Of a stretch of DNA of 20,066 nt, positions 1 to 7,938 are shown in pieces (position 1 is the stretch's first letter; every line of letters starts with the position of its first letter). The position numbers and the translations under genes are program-made. Below the pieces are notes generated by a model. It had not been told where the DNA came from. It did no database searches and worked only from the letters and a program-made list of their open reading frames with translations. The stretch covers positions 1-20,066 of the forward strand of contig SPDF01000005.1 of the NCBI GenBank assembly GCA_004525055.1, given 5' to 3'. This DNA is from Gemmatimonadales bacterium (GTDB taxonomy: Bacteria; Gemmatimonadota; Gemmatimonadetes; Gemmatimonadales; GWC2-71-9).

Positions 1-370
1 CAGTCGTGGTGGTCTTGCCGTGCGTCCCCGCGATCCCGACCACCGTGCCCCCCGCCACCAGTCCTGCAAGGGCTTCCTTCCGCGAAACGACCGGAATCCC
101 CAGTTCCCGGGCCCGAGCCAACTCCGGGTGATCCACGGGGAAGGCGGCGGTATAGACCACGGCGCGCGCCCCCTCGACATGGGCTGGATCGTGGCCACTG
201 GCAATCTCCGCCCCCAGCGCACCAACATCGGCGGCTCCCTCGGGGGCCAAATCGCAGCCGGTCACCGGCACCCCGCGTCGGCAGGCGATCAACGCCAGGG
301 CGCTCATCCCCGCCCCGCCAATGCCGACGAAGTGCACAGGTCGCGGGTCCGAGGGGTTAAATAAGTCCAT
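1..370 (-). CDS. murC: UDP-N-acetylmuramate--L-alanine ligase MurC (N-terminal part, cut by window edge)
   Basis: MurC is the cytoplasmic ATP-dependent ligase that adds L-alanine to UDP-MurNAc, the first amino acid step of peptidoglycan precursor synthesis. Only the first 123 codons are visible. They show the N-terminal UDP-binding motif VGIGGAGMSALA (about residues 15-26) and, at the truncated end, the P-loop GIAGTHGKTTTT, whose TH variant is typical of MurC rather than MurD/E/F. The ATG at 370 is chosen because it lies 14 residues before the first motif. The gene follows murG after 49 bases, the longest gap in the dcw cluster, and no Shine-Dalgarno sequence is visible in front of the start. 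Family assignment is secure; the C-terminal two thirds lie outside the window. Confidence 0.95.
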   Translation of the reverse strand, partial: MDLFNPSDPRPVHFVGIGGAGMSALALIACRRGVPVTGCDLAPEGAADVGALGAEIASGHDPAHVEGARAVVYTAAFPVDHPELARARELGIPVVSRKEALAGLVAGGTVVGIAGTHGKTTTT

Positions 371-419
371 TGGAATTGAGCTAATGTAAAATCTTATCAA
401 GAGTTGCGAAAGAGCGGGG

Positions 420-1508
420 CTAGCCCAAAAGCGTCAAAAGATGCGACACGATGTCGCTGGCGGCGGCGGGCCGAGCCCGGGTCAGGGCTGCCCGAGCCAT
501 GGCGGTCATCCGGTTTGGGTTCCCGATGAGGCCCGAAATGGCCTCCCCCAGCGACCCAGGCGTCAAATCGCGCTGAAGGAGGACGATGGAGGCTCCGGAT
601 GCCTCCAGAGCCCGGGCGTTCCCCGTCTGGTGGTCAGCCGCCGCCGTCGGAAGCGGGATCAGGATGCTCGGCAGACCCCAGGCACAGATTTCAGCGCAAG
701 TCATCATCCCGGCCCGTCCAACCACCAGGTCCGCCACGGCAAAGGCATCGCCGATCGGGTCGAGAAAGTCGAAGACCTGGACTTCGGGAGGCCGGTGCGC
801 CGAAGCAAACCGGGCGTGGGAACCCTTTCCGGTGGCCCAGAGCACCTGCAGTCCGGCGGCTCCACCGCCCGACACCCAACCCGCCGTGGCTTCGTTGAGG
901 GCCACGGCACCCTGACTGCCACCCGTCACGAGCACGACCGGGCGGTCATCCGAGAGCCCGAACCGGGTGCGCGCCGCTGCCGCGCGCGAGCGATCAGGCG
1001 GGTTAATCGGGTTGCCGGTCTCGAAGACCTCGGTGTCCTTCCCCTTCGCGAGCTGGCGCGCCGCTTCAGGGGCCCCGAGGTAGATGTGGCGCGCGCGGCG
1101 GCTCACCAGCTTCGTCGCGAGGCCGGGCACTGCGTTCTGCTCCTGGATGGCGGTCGGAATACCGCGCCGCGCGGCGAGGAATACGACGGGAGCGGAGGCA
1201 TATCCGCCGGTGCCCAGCACCGCCACCGGCCGCTCCTCGTCGAGGAGCCGGCCCACCGCACGCAGCAGGCCGCCCGCGACGAACGGCCAGCGCCAATTCT
1301 TCCACCACTGCCGACGGTAAAGCGGCTCCGCCGGCAAGAGTGCGTAGCGGAATTCACGGCTCGGCAGGAGCGTGCGCTCGATACCGCGCACGGCGCCCAC
1401 CAGCACCGGTTCGAGGTCAGGCCGCTGGCGCCGCAATTCCGCCGCGATCGCAAGCGCCGGCATCAGGTGCCCACCCGTGCCGCCGCCGGCAATCAGGACC
1501 GTACTCAT
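420..1508 (-). CDS. murG: UDP-N-acetylglucosamine transferase MurG
   Basis: This is the membrane-associated GT28 glycosyltransferase that moves GlcNAc from UDP-GlcNAc onto lipid I to give lipid II. The 362-residue product has the usual length. Visible family motifs are the glycine-rich GGGTGGH loop (8-14), GTGGYAS (99-105), QEQN (122-125), GNP (166-168) and TGGSQGA (195-201), followed by the C-terminal nucleotide-sugar domain with ADLVVGRAG and a PLPTAAADHQ segment. The ATG at 1508 overlaps the ftsW stop by four bases (ATGA), which fixes the start; an open frame continues upstream inside ftsW but adds no MurG-like sequence. Translation is probably coupled to ftsW. Confidence 0.97.
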   Translation of the reverse strand: MSTVLIAGGGTGGHLMPALAIAAELRRQRPDLEPVLVGAVRGIERTLLPSREFRYALLPAEPLYRRQWWKNWRWPFVAGGLLRAVGRLLDEERPVAVLGTGGYASAPVVFLAARRGIPTAIQEQNAVPGLATKLVSRRARHIYLGAPEAARQLAKGKDTEVFETGNPINPPDRSRAAAARTRFGLSDDRPVVLVTGGSQGAVALNEATAGWVSGGGAAGLQVLWATGKGSHARFASAHRPPEVQVFDFLDPIGDAFAVADLVVGRAGMMTCAEICAWGLPSILIPLPTAAADHQTGNARALEASGASIVLLQRDLTPGSLGEAISGLIGNPNRMTAMARAALTRARPAAASDIVSHLLTLLG

Positions 1509-2650
1509 TCGGCGGCGGCTTTCCGCGCTGGACGTCCTCGCATGCGCCCGATATTGATCAAGATGCCGGTCGCCACCAGCGAAATGACGAGGCTGGACCG
1601 GCCGTAGGACATGAACGGGAGCGTGAGCCCGGTCGTCGGCATCAACGCGAGGGAGACGGCCATGTGCATCACGGCTGTGATGCCAATCATCGCGGTGATT
1701 CCCACCGCCAGAAACTGCCCGAGGGGATCTGGCGCGCTCCGCGCGATCCTCATCCCCAGCCAGAGGAAGAGCCCGAAGAGAACCACCACCAGTACGATGC
1801 CCAGGAACCCCCACTCTTCCCCAATGGTGCTGAAGATGAAGTCGGAGTAGGCAAAGGGCAGAAAGAGCTTCTGCTGGCCCTCCCCGAAGCCGACCCCGAG
1901 CACCCGCCCCGATCCGATGCCCACCAACGATTGATGAATCTGCATGCCGGCGGCGGCGGTCGCCTCACCGGGATTCAGGAAGGTAGTCAGGCGTGCGACG
2001 CGGTACTGGGCCGACTGGATCTTCTCGAACAGCAGGAGCAGCCCGCCCAACCCGAGCAGGATGAAATGCCCGATCTTCGCGCCGGCCGAGAAGAGGACGA
2101 TCAGGCCGAGCAGGGTCACCAGGATCGCCATGGACAGGTTCGGCTGCCCCAGGATCAGGAGCGCCACGGTTCCGATCCCGACCAGGAACGGGAGCACTCC
2201 TTTCTTGAATTCTCGCACCTGCACGCCCTTCTTGGCAGCCAGCGCGGCGCACCAGACGATGATGGCGAGCCGGGCGATCTCGGACGGCTGGAAGTTCAGG
2301 GGCCCGATGTCGACCCAGCGGCGCGCGCCGTGGATCCTGGGGGCAATCCGTTCGGTACCCGGCAGGATCGGGATGAGTAGCAGGAGGATCGTGGCGAAGA
2401 AGAGCGGCCAGGCCAACCGGCGCCAGAGATGGTAGTCGACACGGGACACCACGCTCAGCCCCAGCAGACCCAGCATCGCGCCCACGAACTGGCGGAGGGC
2501 AAAGCCCGCGCCGCCCCCGCCCGCGGTCTGCAGGCTGAGCGCGCCGTAGGTATTCGCGATGCCGAACACCACCATCGTGACCGTCACCACCGTCAGGAGG
2601 CGCGTCTCCCATCGCAGCTCGCCAGGATGGCGCGCCGCCGGCGCGCTCAC
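1505..2650 (-). CDS. ftsW: Lipid II polymerase FtsW (SEDS family)
   Basis: FtsW is the SEDS-family peptidoglycan glycosyltransferase of the division machinery and works with the transpeptidase FtsI. The 381-residue product has about ten hydrophobic segments. SEDS signatures include GARRWVDIGPLNFQPSE (about 108-124), the extracellular YSDFIFSTIGEE segment carrying the probable catalytic Asp (about 270), and PTTGLTLPFMSYGRSS (about 338-353). The last motif usually reads SYGGSS, so Arg replaces the second Gly. Two GTG codons stand in tandem at 2653 and 2650. I prefer 2650, because it forms a GTGA overlap with the murD stop and lies five bases after a GGAG; 2653 would add one residue. FtsW rather than RodA is supported by the dcw context. 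Confidence 0.96.
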   Translation of the reverse strand: MSAPAARHPGELRWETRLLTVVTVTMVVFGIANTYGALSLQTAGGGGAGFALRQFVGAMLGLLGLSVVSRVDYHLWRRLAWPLFFATILLLLIPILPGTERIAPRIHGARRWVDIGPLNFQPSEIARLAIIVWCAALAAKKGVQVREFKKGVLPFLVGIGTVALLILGQPNLSMAILVTLLGLIVLFSAGAKIGHFILLGLGGLLLLFEKIQSAQYRVARLTTFLNPGEATAAAGMQIHQSLVGIGSGRVLGVGFGEGQQKLFLPFAYSDFIFSTIGEEWGFLGIVLVVVLFGLFLWLGMRIARSAPDPLGQFLAVGITAMIGITAVMHMAVSLALMPTTGLTLPFMSYGRSSLVISLVATGILINIGRMRGRPARKAAAE

Positions 2651-3996
2651 CACGACTCCACCGCCGCCCGGAACTCCGCCCCGCGTTCCTCGTAGTTCCG
2701 GAACATGTCATAGCTGGAGCAGGCGGGTGAGAGCAGGACCGCATCTCCCGGCTCGGCGAGCGCGCGGGCCGTGGCCAGTACCTCGTCCAAGGTGCCCGCA
2801 CGAACCACCTTCACCGATCCGCCGAGATCGCCTTCCACCAGGGGCGCTGCCTCGCCATACGCCACGACAGCGCGACATCGTGCGGCGAGCAGTGGCGCCA
2901 GTCGCTGGTACGACTCGCCCTTGTGCCGCCCCCCGAGCAGCAGCACGTACCGGCGGTCCAGCGCATTGAGCGCCACCTCGGTTGAGGCGATGTTGGTCGC
3001 CTTGCTGTCGTTGATCCAGAGCACCCCGTCCACCTCACGGACCGGCTCCAGCCGATGCGGAAGCGCGCGGAACGACCGGAGCCCTTCCGCCACCGCCTCG
3101 AGACGGACGTCGGCCATGCGCACCGCAAGCGAGGCTGCCAGCGCGTTGGCCACGTTGTGATCGCCAAGGAGGAGGAGCTCGCGGCGCGGCAGGATCGCAA
3201 CGCCGGCAAGCATCAGTTGTCCCGCCTCGCGGTCATACCAGGCCTCGGCCGACCGTCGAACCGAAAACCGCTGATGCGCGCCTGGCACGCCCCTGGCCAT
3301 CCGCTGTACCTCCGGATCATCGGCGTTCGTGATCCAGGTCGAGCCGGGCGTTGCGTTGCGGAAGAGCAGCGCCTTGTCGGCGTAGTAGTCCTGGAGCGAT
3401 GGGTAGCGGTCGAGGTGATCCGGGGCGAGGTTGGTCAGTACGCCGGCCGTCGGCGCGAGGCTCGGCATGTCGTGCAGCTGGAAGGAGGAGAGCTCGACCG
3501 CGAGCCACTCAGGCGGTTCCGCCTCGAGCGCGACCGCCGACAACGGCCGTCCGATGTTCCCTGCCGCCACCGCCCGAAGGCCCGCCGTCACGAGGAGGTG
3601 CGCCGTCAGGGCGGTCGTGGTCGTCTTGCCATTGGTGCCGGTGATCGCCAAGGTGCGCGACGACGTGAGACACCGGAGCCCCAGTTCCGCCTCGGCGAGC
3701 ACCGGCACCCCGGCCGCACTCGCGGCTTGCAACGCCGCCGCGTCCGGGGGAACCCCCGGCGACACGATGGCGGCCACCGCGCGGCCGATGCGGTCAAGGT
3801 CGTGGCGGCCGACCTCGACCGCGACCTCTGCTGCGCGGAGGATGGCCGCCTGACCGTCGAGGGTTGGACCACTCCCCCCGTCCGACGCATAGACCGCAAT
3901 CCCGTGGTGCCGCAGGAGCCTCGCCGCGGCGCCGCCACTCTTGCCAAGGCCGATGACCGCCACCTCGCGTCCGGCGCCGCGCCACTCCGAGAACAT
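2647..3996 (-). CDS. murD: UDP-N-acetylmuramoyl-L-alanine--D-glutamate ligase MurD
   Basis: MurD adds D-glutamate to UDP-MurNAc-L-Ala in the cytoplasm. The 449-residue protein has the expected three-domain layout: an N-terminal UDP-binding domain starting with VAVIGLGKSG (about 13-22), a central ATPase domain with P-loop GTNGKTTTT (120-128) and the ELSSFQL motif that distinguishes MurD, and a C-terminal domain with NDSKATN and LLGGRHKG. The C-terminal SPACSSYDMF segment is also typical. The ATG at 3996 overlaps the mraY stop (ATGA). Longer open sequence upstream lies within mraY and has no MurD similarity. The stop overlaps the ftsW start, so murD is tied to both neighbours. Confidence 0.97.
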   Translation of the reverse strand: MFSEWRGAGREVAVIGLGKSGGAAARLLRHHGIAVYASDGGSGPTLDGQAAILRAAEVAVEVGRHDLDRIGRAVAAIVSPGVPPDAAALQAASAAGVPVLAEAELGLRCLTSSRTLAITGTNGKTTTTALTAHLLVTAGLRAVAAGNIGRPLSAVALEAEPPEWLAVELSSFQLHDMPSLAPTAGVLTNLAPDHLDRYPSLQDYYADKALLFRNATPGSTWITNADDPEVQRMARGVPGAHQRFSVRRSAEAWYDREAGQLMLAGVAILPRRELLLLGDHNVANALAASLAVRMADVRLEAVAEGLRSFRALPHRLEPVREVDGVLWINDSKATNIASTEVALNALDRRYVLLLGGRHKGESYQRLAPLLAARCRAVVAYGEAAPLVEGDLGGSVKVVRAGTLDEVLATARALAEPGDAVLLSPACSSYDMFRNYEERGAEFRAAVESW

Positions 3997-5123
3997 CAGC
4001 GAACCTTCACCGTGGCCAGCGCCACCAGCGCACAGAGAATGCCGAGGATCCAGAACCGGGTGACCACCGTGGTCTCGGACCAGCCATGTTTTTCGAAGTG
4101 ATGATGCAGCGGCGCCATGCGGAACACCTTGTGCGCGTCGGCGTACTCGCGCCCTCGGGTTCGCTTGAACCACTTGTACACCGACGTCTGCAGCATCACC
4201 GACACTGCCTCGGCTACGAAAACGCCGCCGATGAGGACCAGCAGAAATTCCGCCTTCAACAGGATCGCCACGGTCCCGAACGCCCCACCGATGGCCAGGC
4301 TGCCCGTGTCCCCCATGAAGACTTCCGCGGGGTGGGAGTTGAACCAGAGGAACCCCAGGGCCGCCCCCATCAGGGCCGCGCAGAAGACGGCGAGCTCGCC
4401 GGCACCCGGGAGGTAGATCAGGTTCAGGTAGGAGGTGAAGTCCACCCGGCCGAACAGATAGGCAAAGGCCGCGAAGGCCGCCGCCGCGATGGCGGTAAGC
4501 CCCGTGGCCAGGCCGTCGAGACCGTCCGTCAGGTTCACCGCGTTGCTCCAGGCGGTGATCACAAACACCACGAAACCGACGAACAGCAGCGGCGCGAAGT
4601 TCACAACGAGATACTTGAAGAACGGGACCGTGGTCGCGGTCGCCGGGATGATCGTGACTGACACCACGGGGAAAAACAGCAGGTAGAGTCCGAGCACGAG
4701 CCCAAACGTGCATTGTCCCGCGAGCTTCCATTTGGCCACGAGGCCACGCGACTTGCCCTGGACGATCTTCAAGTAGTCGTCCAGGAAACCGATGGCTCCC
4801 ATCCAGATGGTCGCGAGCATCGCCACCACCACCATCCGGTTATCGATACGCGCCCAGAGAAGTGTCGGCAGGATGGTCGCGAGGATGATAACCAGCCCGC
4901 CCATCGTCGGCGTGCCACGCTTGCCCTGGTGGCTGGCAGGTCCCTCGGCGCGGATGACCTGGCCGATCTTGTGGGCCCGGAGGTGCCGAATGACCGCCGG
5001 CCCCACGATGAAGGAAAGCACGAGGGCGGTCACCCCGGCGCCAGCCACGCGGAAGGCGATGTAATTGAACAGGTTGAATAAGATGAACTGCTTGCCGAGC
5101 GGGGCCAGCCAGAAGTAGAACAT
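3996..5123 (-). CDS. mraY: Phospho-N-acetylmuramoyl-pentapeptide transferase MraY
   Basis: MraY is the polytopic inner-membrane enzyme that transfers phospho-MurNAc-pentapeptide to undecaprenyl phosphate, forming lipid I. The 375-residue protein has about ten transmembrane segments. Conserved residues are visible: the catalytic-site DDYLK (115-119), NLTDGLDGLA (197-206), the magnesium-binding FMGDTGS (269-275) and the histidine-rich HHHFE (340-344). An early TPTMGG motif (71-76) is also typical. The ATG at 5123 is preceded by a GAGG that overlaps the murF stop codon, with a 6-base intergenic gap, so the ribosome binding site is embedded in the end of murF. Confidence 0.98.
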   Translation of the reverse strand: MFYFWLAPLGKQFILFNLFNYIAFRVAGAGVTALVLSFIVGPAVIRHLRAHKIGQVIRAEGPASHQGKRGTPTMGGLVIILATILPTLLWARIDNRMVVVAMLATIWMGAIGFLDDYLKIVQGKSRGLVAKWKLAGQCTFGLVLGLYLLFFPVVSVTIIPATATTVPFFKYLVVNFAPLLFVGFVVFVITAWSNAVNLTDGLDGLATGLTAIAAAAFAAFAYLFGRVDFTSYLNLIYLPGAGELAVFCAALMGAALGFLWFNSHPAEVFMGDTGSLAIGGAFGTVAILLKAEFLLVLIGGVFVAEAVSVMLQTSVYKWFKRTRGREYADAHKVFRMAPLHHHFEKHGWSETTVVTRFWILGILCALVALATVKVR

Positions 5124-5129
5124 CGCGCC

Positions 5130-6482
5130 TCAGGATCCGTGGGCTGCTCGCGGGGTGAGCAGGGGAATAATACGCTCAAGGGCCACGCCGCGGGACGCCT
5201 TGAGCACCAGAAGCTCCGTCCCCTCGAGGCGTGGGGCCAGCCGGTGGCCAAGCGCCGGCACGTCGTCGGCGACAACGAGACGCTCGCCGAGCTCACCGCG
5301 CAGGGCCTCCAGCGCGGGGACAAAGTCTCCGACCGCCCCCAGCAGATCCGGCTGGAGGGCGACCAGTTCCCGGGCCACCGCCGCATGCCATGCCGCCGAA
5401 TCCTCCCCCAGCTCGCGCATGGTCCCGGCGACGAAGACCAGCCGGCGCCCGGCTCGCATCGCCCGCGCCGTGGCGATCGCCGCACGGAAGGAGAGCGGAT
5501 TGGCGTTGTAGCAGTCGTTGAGGATGGTCATCGAACCGGATTCGACCACCTGGCCCCGTCCACCCGGTATTTCGAGGCGTTCCAGCGCGCGCGCCACCGC
5601 GCGCGGATCGAGGCCGAGATGGATTGCGACTCCCCACGCGAGCATGGCGTTGGCCGCGAGGTGCCGGCCGGGCAAGGGCAACGTGAATCGAGCCTGGTCG
5701 GTCACGACCGTCGCCCGGCCAGCGGCATCGAGGGTCACGGACTCGGGTCGGAGTTCCGCCCCCTCGAGCCCGGCGGTGACCACGCGGCGCGCCAGCGCCC
5801 GTGCTCCGCCAGTCAGCGCGGGCGGCTCCGTTCCCACGACGGCGAGCGCAGCCCCCTCGACGAGTGACAATTTCTCGCGGAGGACCCCCTCCAGTGAGCC
5901 GAAACCCTCGAGGTGGCCCGCCGAGACGTTGGTGACCACAACCACGGTCGGCTCGATGATCTGCCGGTAGCGCCCGATTTCCCCAGGAACGCTGGCCCCC
6001 GCTTCGATCACGAGCGCCTCGGTGTCCGCGGGCGCCTCCAGGATGGTCAGCGGCACGCCGATCAGGTTGTTGAGGTTCGCGCGTGTCGCGTGGACCTTGT
6101 ACCGCGTGCCGAGGGTGACGGCCACCATCTCCTTGGTGCTGGTTTTGCCGTTGGTGCCGGTGATGGCCACGACCGGCCCGGTGATTTCCCTTCGTCGCGC
6201 ACGCGCCAGCCAGCCGAGCGCCTCCACCGTATCCTCGACCTCGAACAACTCCATCCCCGGGGGGGCGTGAGTCCCCGTGCGGACCACCGCCCCGAGAGCG
6301 CCTCGCGCCGCCGCCTCGTCGAGGTGCGCATGCCCATCGAATCGTTCGCCGGCGATCGCGACGAAGAGTGCCCCGGCAGGGAGAGAACGGGTATCGGTCG
6401 ACACCCCCGTGTAGACCGCGCCCTCGCCCTCCCGTCCCGGCAGGCCCAAGACCCCCCGGACCGCGGCACTCGTCCAATTCAT
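5130..6482 (-). CDS. murF: UDP-MurNAc-tripeptide--D-alanyl-D-alanine ligase MurF
   Basis: MurF completes the cytoplasmic UDP-MurNAc-pentapeptide by adding the D-Ala-D-Ala dipeptide. The 450-residue sequence shows the N-terminal substrate domain with VSTDTRSLPAGALF (about 27-40), the ATPase P-loop GTNGKTSTKE (109-118; the STKE variant is typical of MurF), RANLNNLIGVPLT just after it, and NDCYNANPLS near residue 325, a MurF signature. The ATG at 6482 overlaps the murE stop as ATGA. It lies between murE and mraY as in the canonical dcw order. A run of seven G at about 6259-6265 occurs inside the gene but the frame is intact. Confidence 0.97.
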   Translation of the reverse strand: MNWTSAAVRGVLGLPGREGEGAVYTGVSTDTRSLPAGALFVAIAGERFDGHAHLDEAAARGALGAVVRTGTHAPPGMELFEVEDTVEALGWLARARRREITGPVVAITGTNGKTSTKEMVAVTLGTRYKVHATRANLNNLIGVPLTILEAPADTEALVIEAGASVPGEIGRYRQIIEPTVVVVTNVSAGHLEGFGSLEGVLREKLSLVEGAALAVVGTEPPALTGGARALARRVVTAGLEGAELRPESVTLDAAGRATVVTDQARFTLPLPGRHLAANAMLAWGVAIHLGLDPRAVARALERLEIPGGRGQVVESGSMTILNDCYNANPLSFRAAIATARAMRAGRRLVFVAGTMRELGEDSAAWHAAVARELVALQPDLLGAVGDFVPALEALRGELGERLVVADDVPALGHRLAPRLEGTELLVLKASRGVALERIIPLLTPRAAHGS

Positions 6483-7936
6483 GATCGGCCTTCCAGTGCC
6501 GCCCGGACGATTGTCCGCTCATCGAAGGGAAATTTCGTCGTCCCGATGAGCTGGTAGGTCTCGTGGCCCTTCCCAGCAAGGAGGACGGTGTCGCCGGGGC
6601 CCGCATCGGCCAGGACCTCATGAATAGCCACTTCACGGTCGTTGAACCTGAGGTGGTGAGTGCCCCCCATGCCCGACTCCATGTCATCCATGATCCGCTC
6701 GGGATCCTCGGTCCGCGGGTTGTCCGGCGTAATGGCGACGAGATCTGCCCCCGCAACGGCAATCCGCGCCATCTCCGGCCGCTTCGCCCTGTCCCGATCG
6801 CCGCCGCAACCGAAGATGAGGATCAAGCGGCCCGGGGTGAGGGGACGAAGGGTGGCGAGCACGCGCGTCATCGCGTCCGGGGTATGTGCGTAGTCGCGGA
6901 GCACAACCATCGGTGCGTCTGCCAACCGCTCCATCCTCCCGGGCACCTGGGGTGCTGCGCCCAGTCGATCAACGACCTCTGACAGCGGTCGGTCCAACAC
7001 CAACGCGGTGGCCGCCGCCGCCAGCGCATTGGAGACGTTGAAAGAACCCATGAGCGGGATCCGGACATCGGCCCGGCCGAACCGACCGGTGAGTTGAAAG
7101 CTTGTGCCGCCGGCCTCCAAGCACACCTTCTCAGCCCGCACCTCTGCATCCGGCGACTCACCGAACGTCACGCGGCGCGGGAAGGACGGGAGCGCGGCCC
7201 ACGCCGGATCGTCGGCGTTCACGACCTCGGTGCCGGAGGGTCCGAGCAGCGCACTGAGCCGGAGCTTGGCGGCGAGATACGCCTCCATGGTGCGGTGATA
7301 GTCGAGATGCTCGTGCGTCAGGTTGGTGAAGATGCCCGCAGCGAAGCTCAGTCCGTCGAGCCGGCCCTGATCGAGGCTGTGGGAGGAGGTCTCCATCGCA
7401 ATGTGCGTCATGCCCCGATCGCGAAACTCGGCGAGCGTCGCCTGCAGATCCACCGGGCCCGGCGTGGTCAGGGTCCCGGCGGTCGAGGGGACGCGCTCCC
7501 CCGCCCCATCAAACGCCCCCAACGTGCCGATGCTGCCAGCGGTCCCGGCGGTGTTGAAGAGATGCCGCACGAGTCCAGTCGTCGTCGTCTTGCCGTTGGT
7601 GCCCGTGATACCGATGAGCGTCAAGGCGGCGGCGGGCTCCCCGTACCAGGCCCGTGCTGCAACACTCGCGGCCCGCCGCCCGTCGGTCACGAGAATTTCC
7701 GGGACACCAGCGGACATGGCTCGCTCCCCCATGACCGCCACGGCGCCACGCGCCACCGCCGCCGCGGCGTAGTCGTGCCCGTCGGCGGTCGTCCCCCGTA
7801 CCGCGCAGTACAACTGCCCCGGGCCGATCGATCGCGTGTCGATGCTGAGGCCGGCAAGGGCCAGTCCGGCGGCCGGTGCTGCCACCAGTAATCCCTCGCG
7901 CCGAAGCGCCGTCACCAGCTCATTCCATTCCACCAT
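6479..7936 (-). CDS. murE: UDP-MurNAc-L-Ala-D-Glu--meso-diaminopimelate ligase MurE
   Basis: MurE adds the third residue of the stem peptide. The 485-residue protein carries DTRSIGPG (33-40), the P-loop GTNGKTTTT (112-120), LTTPG (156-160), METSSHSLDQGR (181-192), the probable carbamylated lysine in YLAAKL (about 224) and DYAHTPD (348-354). The DNPR motif (405-408, in TPDNPRTEDP) is the known signature of enzymes that select meso-diaminopimelate; lysine-type enzymes differ here. The start ATG at 7936 is two bases after the ftsI stop and six bases after a GGAG. An open frame upstream runs through ftsI in another phase and is not used. Confidence 0.97.
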   Translation of the reverse strand: MVEWNELVTALRREGLLVAAPAAGLALAGLSIDTRSIGPGQLYCAVRGTTADGHDYAAAAVARGAVAVMGERAMSAGVPEILVTDGRRAASVAARAWYGEPAAALTLIGITGTNGKTTTTGLVRHLFNTAGTAGSIGTLGAFDGAGERVPSTAGTLTTPGPVDLQATLAEFRDRGMTHIAMETSSHSLDQGRLDGLSFAAGIFTNLTHEHLDYHRTMEAYLAAKLRLSALLGPSGTEVVNADDPAWAALPSFPRRVTFGESPDAEVRAEKVCLEAGGTSFQLTGRFGRADVRIPLMGSFNVSNALAAAATALVLDRPLSEVVDRLGAAPQVPGRMERLADAPMVVLRDYAHTPDAMTRVLATLRPLTPGRLILIFGCGGDRDRAKRPEMARIAVAGADLVAITPDNPRTEDPERIMDDMESGMGGTHHLRFNDREVAIHEVLADAGPGDTVLLAGKGHETYQLIGTTKFPFDERTIVRAALEGRS

Positions 7937-7938
7937 AC

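Noticed and set aside
20..364. Plus-strand open frame of 114 codons at the window start
   Set aside because: The minus strand here encodes the N-terminus of MurC with its nucleotide-binding motifs, so this is a shadow.
371..419. Defined sigma70 promoter before murC
   Set aside because: The best -35/-10 pair (TTTCGC and TACATT, 17-base spacing) matches only 2/6 and 4/6 consensus bases; I report the AT-rich gap as an observation, not a promoter.
1340..2380. Plus-strand open frame of 346 codons opposite ftsW
   Set aside because: It mirrors the hydrophobic codons of FtsW as charged residues and lacks any family motif.
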